Part shown: piece by piece, positions 1-64,000 of the stretch
Layout: the number at the start of each line of letters is the position of its first letter
Numbering within the stretch: position 1 is the stretch's first letter
DNA from: Amorphochlora amoebiformis
Taxonomy: Eukaryota; Cercozoa; Chlorarachniophyceae
DNA length: 64,000 nt
Direction: 5' to 3'
Assembly: GCA_054601695.1 (NCBI GenBank)
Contig: BAAHQB010000119.1
Span: forward strand, 62,001 to 126,000
The notes under the pieces: model-generated
Databases searched by the model: none
Seen by the model: the letters and a program-made list of their open reading frames with translations, nothing else
Told to the model about the DNA's origin: nothing
Translations under genes and position numbers: made by a program

Positions 1-79
1 ATATAAATATATATATATATATATACTGTATAATATACATAATGTACCTATCATACATATTCTTATATACAAACATGTT

Positions 80-120
<41 letters not shown>

Positions 121-214
121 ATGTATAATGTACATATAGATGTATATAGAATATATATATACATAAATATATGTTTTCATATACATATATATATATACGT
201 GTTTGTGTAAATAT

Positions 215-271
<57 letters not shown>

Positions 272-408
272 TAGATATAGATACAAATATTATATATATA
301 TTATATATTATATATACATATATATATATATATTAAATATACATACATATATATATATATACGTACATTTATATTTATATATGTACACATATACATACAT
401 ACATATAT

Positions 409-440
<32 letters not shown>

Positions 441-1173
441 ATACATGTATATATATATATATATGTATAATTATATATGTACATCTAGAATATAACACAG
501 TGCATATTATATTATATAAATATATAAGCATATACATTCACGTTGTAACATTAAAACAGAAAAGCAATCTCCGTCGACACTGCAAATTGTTCGGACATTC
601 GCATTCGCTGGCAGACTTGTACTGCAAATCCAACAGATCCAAAAGGCTTTGTGTTACCCGTATACTACCGTAATTCAGTCTCAAGACCAGTATAACATAT
701 GGGCTAAGCCGCTTAAGCTTGCATTGCCATGGTTAACTCAAGTAACCTTAGTATTGTAACTACTAGAACTAGTGGTGTAAATATAATTCTAAATTCGAAT
801 TATAACACATATGCATATAATGATCAATCGCTATAATTAAAATATAAGCTTTCGTTTAATCGCTCTAGTCTTTAGAGTCTAATCAATAAATCTATCCTAG
901 TAATTATCTAAGATTATACTAGTATAGATGCTAAGTATCATAAGCTATGATTATATATACTAGATGTATATGTATTAACATCTAAAAAAACTTTATAACG
1001 ACAACTTTAACTTCCAACACAAAGACATGCAGCTGCCTTGTCTGCCAACTAAAGCGGACTACTATCTAGACCATGGAGCGGGGTATTCGTGAAATAACCT
1101 AGATAACTAGGATAGTTACACCTACTTTCGCGCGATCGATTTCTTCGATTGGCCTCTAGACTAGCCTCGAAAT
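1..1173. other. TA repeats, then unique 3' flank of the RRM gene
   Basis: 1-540 is nearly pure (TA)n with short interruptions. 540-1173 is unique, with CTAG-rich words and no supported exon on either strand. It lies downstream of the RRM-gene stop. Confidence 0.5.
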
Positions 1174-18297
<17,124 letters not shown>

Positions 18298-18397
18298 TCG
18301 CCGAAATAAGCCGACTAATAAATTCGTTTGGATTTCATTTTGTCGGCAATTCGAAGGGCGCCAGACTCTCTCGGAATTCTCGCATTCCCAACGGAGC
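18298..18397. promoter_or_regulatory. Shared divergent promoter, RRM gene / NTF2 gene
   Basis: Only 100 bp separate the preferred RRM-gene start (minus, 18297) from the NTF2-gene ATG (plus, 18398). The interval has no (TA)n tract and no TATA box at a convincing position. The 5' UTRs must be very short or overlap. A bidirectional promoter is inferred from geometry alone. Confidence 0.5.
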
Positions 18398-19216
18398 ATG
18401 TCGGGCGGCGTGGATTGGACCAAAATCGGCTCACAATTTGCTCAGCACTTTATTAAATGTCTGGACGGGAAAAAATATGGGGAACTCTCCAAGTTCCTAG
18501 GTAAAGGGACGATAGCGTCTTTTGAAGGCAACAATTGTCAGGGAGCCGAACAGATCATCAAACTTCTCCAAGCGTTTAACAAGTCATATCCAAATACTGA
18601 GCACAAGGTTTCGGTCGATGTTGTACCCATCTCGGGAGATACGGCCTTGCTCTTCATTTCGGGGAAGAGGCGAGACAACAAGCACAGAAAAATCGAGGAA
18701 GCCGTGTGCGTTAGCAGCAGCATCATCCTCACCAAGACGAAAGGGGGATTTAGCGTCACCAATTGGCTCTACCGCGGCGAGAAGAAGAGTGCCAACATCC
18801 CCTCCAAGGAGCTCGAGATCGGTGGCAAGCTCACGGAGCAATTCTACAAGCTCTACGACGAGAACATGAAGCAGCTGCGGCCTGTCTACAACAACGACAC
18901 GCGCATGAAGTATGAGCGGGATGAACTCAAAGGGGCAGATATGATCATGTGCAAACTCACGCCTGGAGCTTCGGATCATGTGGAAGAGACCAAGAAAGTG
19001 AAACTAGGATTCAGAAGTGTGAGGTTTAAGTCGGTTAAGCACGACCTCCAACAGATGGACGTTCACCCAATCAAGAACGTCCTCCTAATTCAAGTGGGAG
19101 GGATGCTTGCTCCCGATGGATCTGATCAACCGGTGCACTTCGGGGAGGTGTTCCTGTGGTCTAAAGTCAAAGACGGATGGAAAGTGATGCTTCAAGTCTT
19201 CCGTCAGATATACTGA
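18398..19216 (+). CDS. Tandem NTF2-like domain protein, intronless
   Basis: A single uninterrupted frame of 272 aa from ATG 18398 to TGA 19214-19216. The frame stays open upstream to 18218, but the first ATG with good downstream content is 18398. It contains two NTF2-like folds. Domain 1 (about residues 8-128) starts WTKIGSQFAQHFIKCLDG and ends GGFSVTNWLYR. Domain 2 (about 142-272) starts GGKLTEQFYKLYDENMKQL and ends KDGWKVMLQVFRQIY. Both show the family pattern: a first helix ending in an aromatic/Leu segment, then paired beta strands, with an F/W-x-hydrophobic end. NTF2 proper imports RanGDP through FxFG nucleoporins; tandem-domain versions are less understood, so a transport or RNA-export role is only possible. 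It has no introns, although its neighbours have 31 and 22. A divergent RRM gene starts 100 bp away. Confidence 0.9.
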   Translation: MSGGVDWTKIGSQFAQHFIKCLDGKKYGELSKFLGKGTIASFEGNNCQGAEQIIKLLQAFNKSYPNTEHKVSVDVVPISGDTALLFISGKRRDNKHRKIEEAVCVSSSIILTKTKGGFSVTNWLYRGEKKSANIPSKELEIGGKLTEQFYKLYDENMKQLRPVYNNDTRMKYERDELKGADMIMCKLTPGASDHVEETKKVKLGFRSVRFKSVKHDLQQMDVHPIKNVLLIQVGGMLAPDGSDQPVHFGEVFLWSKVKDGWKVMLQVFRQIY

Positions 19217-19917
19217 TCTCCGCGGCTCCAGGTGCACCTTGTGTAGAGGTGCATGGACCAAGGTTATCCGTTGAGTAGGATTAGCGCTCCAGCTTGGTGT
19301 TAGTAAATATGTAGGCTTCTAGATCTTGATGGGCTGGTCGCGATGCGTCGGAGGCCAACGGGCTAGCACAGGCTAGACTTGCTGGCAGAGGTTACTCATG
19401 CAGAAACCGACTTGCAAGTTAACGTAAAACCCTGTTGATTCACCTCGACTATCCAGGTGTCAGCTCAAAGAGCTAAGTATATTCAGACCGATATACTATA
19501 GTACCGTCAGTTTTCTTTGTTCCACCACAACTAGTTCTAGTGCAACAACTTAGTTACAACTAGCACCATGCTACCCTAATAAATCCGACTCCAAGACTCC
19601 GACATGACTCCGATTGTATGACTAGCTTAATCTTAGTACCAGATATATAACAGCATACAAATATGTGCATACGTGTGACAGGCCCGGGTTATATCATCTA
19701 GCTAGATCATAGGCTATGTTTTTCATAGCTCGATCACAACAATATCTAGATCATGAATATTGCGATTCGTTACCGTGCGCGTACGGTCATTGACTGGTAA
19801 GTGTGTCTAGGTGTTAAAGTTTCTAGATCATAGTACCCAATTGACTGACTAGCATGTGTAGTATGATATAATCTAAATAATTACAATAGCCAGCTACTAG
19901 GCTAGTATTATCCCCGC
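19217..19917. other. Convergent 3' flanks of NTF2 gene and HMBS gene
   Basis: About 700 bp of unique, non-microsatellite DNA lie between two stop codons on opposite strands. It is rich in CTAG and GTAC words (for example around 19690-19760) and contains no open frame or exon-like segment that I can support. No poly(A) signal is certain. Confidence 0.5.
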
Positions 19918-30059
<10,142 letters not shown>

Positions 30060-30210
30060 CACGATCTCACACGTGCCCAATGATGAAAAGCATATCGAAT
30101 ATTGATATCAGGATATTAGATTATTGAATATGTTTCTCGGAATCCAGGAGCCGACAAACTATTACAAGCGAGGGTTCCGAAGTGTCTGCTCGTCTCACAC
30201 CAGTAGCCGA
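30060..30210. promoter_or_regulatory. Shared divergent promoter, HMBS / SelO
   Basis: The HMBS ATG (minus, 30059) and the preferred SelO ATG (plus, 30211) are 151 bp apart; another in-frame SelO ATG at 30130 would shrink this to 70 bp. A CACGTG box is at 30070-30075 and a CCAAT at 30077-30081, next to the HMBS start. Motif function is inferred. Confidence 0.5.
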
Positions 30211-50034
<19,824 letters not shown>

Positions 50035-50353
50035 ACAGGCGAGTAAATTCTCCACAACAGAGGAAATCATCTTACCTGTCTTCAAATATAGTAGTAGTAA
50101 CGATTAATCATATGTATTTGCTCGGGCTGCAGGCGAAGGACAAGACGAGTACGAAGGTTTGGTTAGCTGCCTGTACGTACGTCTGAGTCCCTTGTTTCAT
50201 GTGTGATTGGACCTTGCGCAAACCACTCAGCCTGGATGCAGCGGCCATGAGTTTCGTCCGTGCTGAACATATGCATTAATTTCGATTAATCAATCAGTTT
50301 TTGTTTCTATTGTATATAGATAGTACACACACACACATACACTCTGTGACAAC

Positions 50354-50408
<55 letters not shown>

Positions 50409-50443
50409 ATATTTAAAAATTGTTATAAATATACACACATATA

Positions 50444-50512
<69 letters not shown>

Positions 50513-50514
50513 AA

Positions 50515-50612
<98 letters not shown>

Positions 50613-50640
50613 GTAACATGTAAATATGTTACTATAAATA
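50035..50640 (+). other. SelO 3' UTR / downstream flank (SECIS expected)
   Basis: Unique sequence to about 50330, then (TA)n. Visible inverted repeats: a GCAGGC/GCCTG pair spanning about 50130-50180, a CTGAG(T)/ACTCAG pair within about 50190-50235, and a short stem ATTAAT closed by a TTCG loop near 50276-50291. None clearly shows the SECIS quartet (UGA...AA...GA). No coding exon is supported. Confidence 0.4.
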
Positions 50641-51188
50641 TACATACATAGCTGTACGTAAGGAAAAGCATCATGGCATGAGAGCTAAGCTAGTTAATCT
50701 TCTAGTTACATAGAGTATGTTACGTTACTATGACCATGATCCAAGATGTACAGGTACCAAGTTGATGTGCGTACGTATGGGTGTGTTACAATTACTGACA
50801 CTTACTACGTAAATTGGTACGTGGGAGTGATGCGTACGTACGTACGCATGCGTATGTTGGTACCACTAAGAGTTGAGCTATCTCCTAGAATTATATACAG
50901 TGTACAACACAGAGGTTACTTTTGCTATGATACAAGACGTATATCTAGTATATACTCAGCGAGTCAAAATTATTCAGTTTGAAGTCGGCTAATACCGAAC
51001 TACGTAGCCGAATCCCAGTGCAAATCCTAGCGCCGAGCTGTAAATATATAGAAGCCTAAATATGTTCTGACGCACGCTGATTTGTGATACCTAGGATACG
51101 TACGCAGTTGGGTACGCATTCTAGGCATTAGGCTGAACGCTATTCGAAAATTGTATATACATATATATATGTATATATATATATATAT

Positions 51189-51256
<68 letters not shown>

Positions 51257-51262
51257 AATATA

Positions 51263-51356
<94 letters not shown>

Positions 51357-52016
51357 ATATATATATTATAATTGTACTTGGTAGTACTCTACAATGTTAA
51401 TCAATTGCATCAACTACCGACATGATGAATCATCATAATCTAGATACTTGTCATATTCTAGTACATCTTGTACATGTATAACAATGATACTAGATGATGT
51501 AGTACACCAGACACTCAGCGCATGTCTGATGTCTAGGATGTGTACGTACAAGTGATTCATAGTCATAATTAATGTATATCTAGTATATACTAAATGTAAG
51601 ATAAGCCCAAATATACTTCTAGTACTACTAACTCCGTATATACATCTAGCACAAACGTATTCCATATCATAGTACGGTCAGAAATGGACTCATCCAGACT
51701 CACATATTTAATTTCCAACTTACCTTTTACGAGTCGGACTAATGTTTAATTGCGCTAATTTAACTAGTTTAAGATCATCTACCTACACGCGAGAGGATAC
51801 ACAGTGAGAAATCTTACGATGCCGAATGGAGCTTCGTACTGATAGTCTAATATGTACATAGAATTACACATAGGTTTCATTTTTTTAAAGTTTTAAATGG
51901 CTCAAAGTACTGGTTCATTTTACATACACAGTGTATAAATCCATACATTCATGCTACACTGTATAAAGATATATATATATATATATATATATACATTTAG
52001 ATACACACATGCATGT

Positions 52017-52067
<51 letters not shown>

Positions 52068-52377
52068 TGATACATACATATATATATATATATATATATT
52101 AAATATGGTTGAATGTGTGCATATATCTATATATCTGTATATCTAATCAGATGTATGTTGTACACATATAAATACATAAAAAGTCTTTACATTCATATTT
52201 GCGACGCCATACTATTCTACACAAAAGTACCTGACGACCAATAGCCGAAAAACCTTTTCTTCACATTTATACATCCATAAATATGTATATTTATTAATAC
52301 TTTTATCCATAAAAACATATATTATAAATTTATGTGTACACATGCATATTAAATATGCATATTACATTTATACATGT

Positions 52378-52421
<44 letters not shown>

Positions 52422-52430
52422 TATATATTT

Positions 52431-52487
<57 letters not shown>

Positions 52488-52586
52488 GGATAGATACATA
52501 CTTACGTGTTGTATATTACCTGTTACCAGGCTGAACACCCACAGCATTAAGGCTGGGTAGATGTATCACACTACGGCCTATGCTTG

Positions 52587-52632
<46 letters not shown>

Positions 52633-52671
52633 GGAGAAAATATGTTTTCATTTACGCTTCTATAAAGATAT

Positions 52672-52715
<44 letters not shown>

Positions 52716-52727
52716 AATAAATTATAC

Positions 52728-52761
<34 letters not shown>

Positions 52762-53396
52762 GTATGATATATCTGTATACTGTCTTTCTTTCCTTCTTTT
52801 TTTCTCGCTCTCTTCTGTCTTATGTATATTTTCTCTCTATCTCTCTCTCTTATATGCATATAAATATATTTAAACTAAATGTAAACGCAAAGTAATATGT
52901 TCATCATCCCTATACTTAAAACACACTCTAGACACTCAAACCACAAAATACTTTAATAAAACAAAAAATTAAAGAGAATCGGCAACATTAAATACCTTCC
53001 GAGACCGACACCGAAACCGATTCTCCTACAAAGATAACCCAGAAAAATCGAAAGTAAGTGAAAAAAAAAAAGAATCGACCCGCTCGTTTCCACAAACTTG
53101 ATTATATTTGAAAATGATGTACATATGTACATACGTTTTGGATATATACATAAATAAATTATGTATTTGCACAAATATGATATATATATGTATATAGAAG
53201 ATATAAGTATTATACACTTCATCAAGATATATACATGTATATATATATATATAACATATAGTTACGTAGTATGTATATTTTTATATATATATTATATATA
53301 TATATGTACGTACATGTAATATATATATATATATAAATATATATATTTATATATATATATATATATGTAAATATATATATATATACATATATGTAA

Positions 53397-53478
<82 letters not shown>

Positions 53479-53607
53479 CATTTTTCAACCACTTTCCCGA
53501 ACGCATAAAAATGTATACACGTATAAGATACATAAAGAATATAAGGTGTATTGTACATATTGATATATATACAATATATATACATATATATATATATATA
53601 GATATAT

Positions 53608-53669
<62 letters not shown>

Positions 53670-53701
53670 TGATATAAATGAATTAAAGAGATATTGCCTT
53701 T
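50640..53701. other. Intergenic region between convergent SelO and gene 5
   Basis: 50640-51140 and 51370-51950 are unique, with many CTAG/GTAC/TACG words. The rest is (TA)n, plus a CT-rich patch at 52780-52855. A small island at 52953-53130 could hold a short minus-strand exon (acceptor near 53018, phase compatible with gene 5 if its stop is skipped), but I do not call it. Confidence 0.4.
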
Positions 53702-63837
<10,136 letters not shown>

Positions 63838-63886
63838 TCTGAACGTAGATGTTTTACATATAATACACACATATATACATATATAC

Positions 63887-63944
<58 letters not shown>

Positions 63945-64000
63945 ATATAAACATTCTACACGTTACTCTATAAGTATATTCAAGAATATTTACTCCATGG

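Noticed and set aside
171-470. Long open frames of Tyr/Ile/His (here and in well over a hundred other places)
   Set aside because: They are translations of (TA)n/(TG)n tracts in several frames on both strands, with no splice-consistent context or protein features.
50130-50291. SECIS candidates (several inverted repeats)
   Set aside because: None shows the UGA/GA quartet with an AA apical loop at the right spacing by eye; left for a dedicated search.
52953-53130. Further 3' exon(s) of gene 5
   Set aside because: A splice path that skips the stop at 53702 exists, but the resulting sequence is low-complexity and the donor is poor.

Overview
This is a eukaryotic nuclear window, almost certainly from an intron-dense protist (a microalga is the best guess). 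The evidence is spliceosomal GT-AG introns throughout, bidirectional gene pairs, interstitial TTAGGG/CCCTAA arrays, a UGA-ending selenoprotein and no bacterial gene layout. I cannot name the species. More than half of the sequence is (TA)n microsatellite. The many long reading frames made of Tyr/Ile/His/Val are translations of these tracts, not genes.

The unique islands between the tracts are mostly short exons. I rebuilt five genes by eye, joining islands at splice sites and checking reading phase at every junction. (1) Minus strand, 1174-18297: 32 exons, 866 codons, an N-terminal RRM, a long coiled coil and a second weaker RRM. (2) Plus strand, 18398-19216: an intronless protein with two NTF2-like domains. 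(3) Minus strand, 19918-30059: hydroxymethylbilane synthase (porphobilinogen deaminase), 23 exons, 427 codons, with an unusual membrane-segment plus coiled-coil N-terminus. (4) Plus strand, 30211-50034: selenoprotein O (YdiU/SelO AMP-transferase), 24 exons, whose last exon reads Sec(UGA)-Ser-Ser-stop. (5) Minus strand, 53702-63837: an unrecognised Lys/Arg-rich protein, 19 exons. Genes 1/2 and 3/4 are divergent pairs with 100-150 bp between start codons. Genes 2/3 and 4/5 converge.

Layout: 1-540 TA repeats; 540-1173 unique 3' flank of gene 1; 1174-18297 gene 1; 18298-18397 shared promoter; 18398-19216 NTF2 gene; 19217-19917 convergent 3' flanks; 19918-30059 HMBS; 30060-30210 shared promoter; 30211-50034 SelO; 50035-53701 convergent flanks (unique 50640-51950, then TA-rich); 53702-63837 gene 5; 63838-64000 its 5' end.

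The most unusual aspects lie in the introns. Copies of exon edges, with their splice sites, are duplicated into adjacent TA tracts, often two to four times. Telomere-type repeats tend to read TTAGGG just after donors and CCCTAA just before acceptors. A tRNA-derived SINE-like family is inserted in TA tracts in sense orientation. The genes have no obvious shared pathway: heme synthesis, protein AMPylation/redox, and RNA binding/transport. All gene models are phase-checked by hand only; no alignment or search was run.
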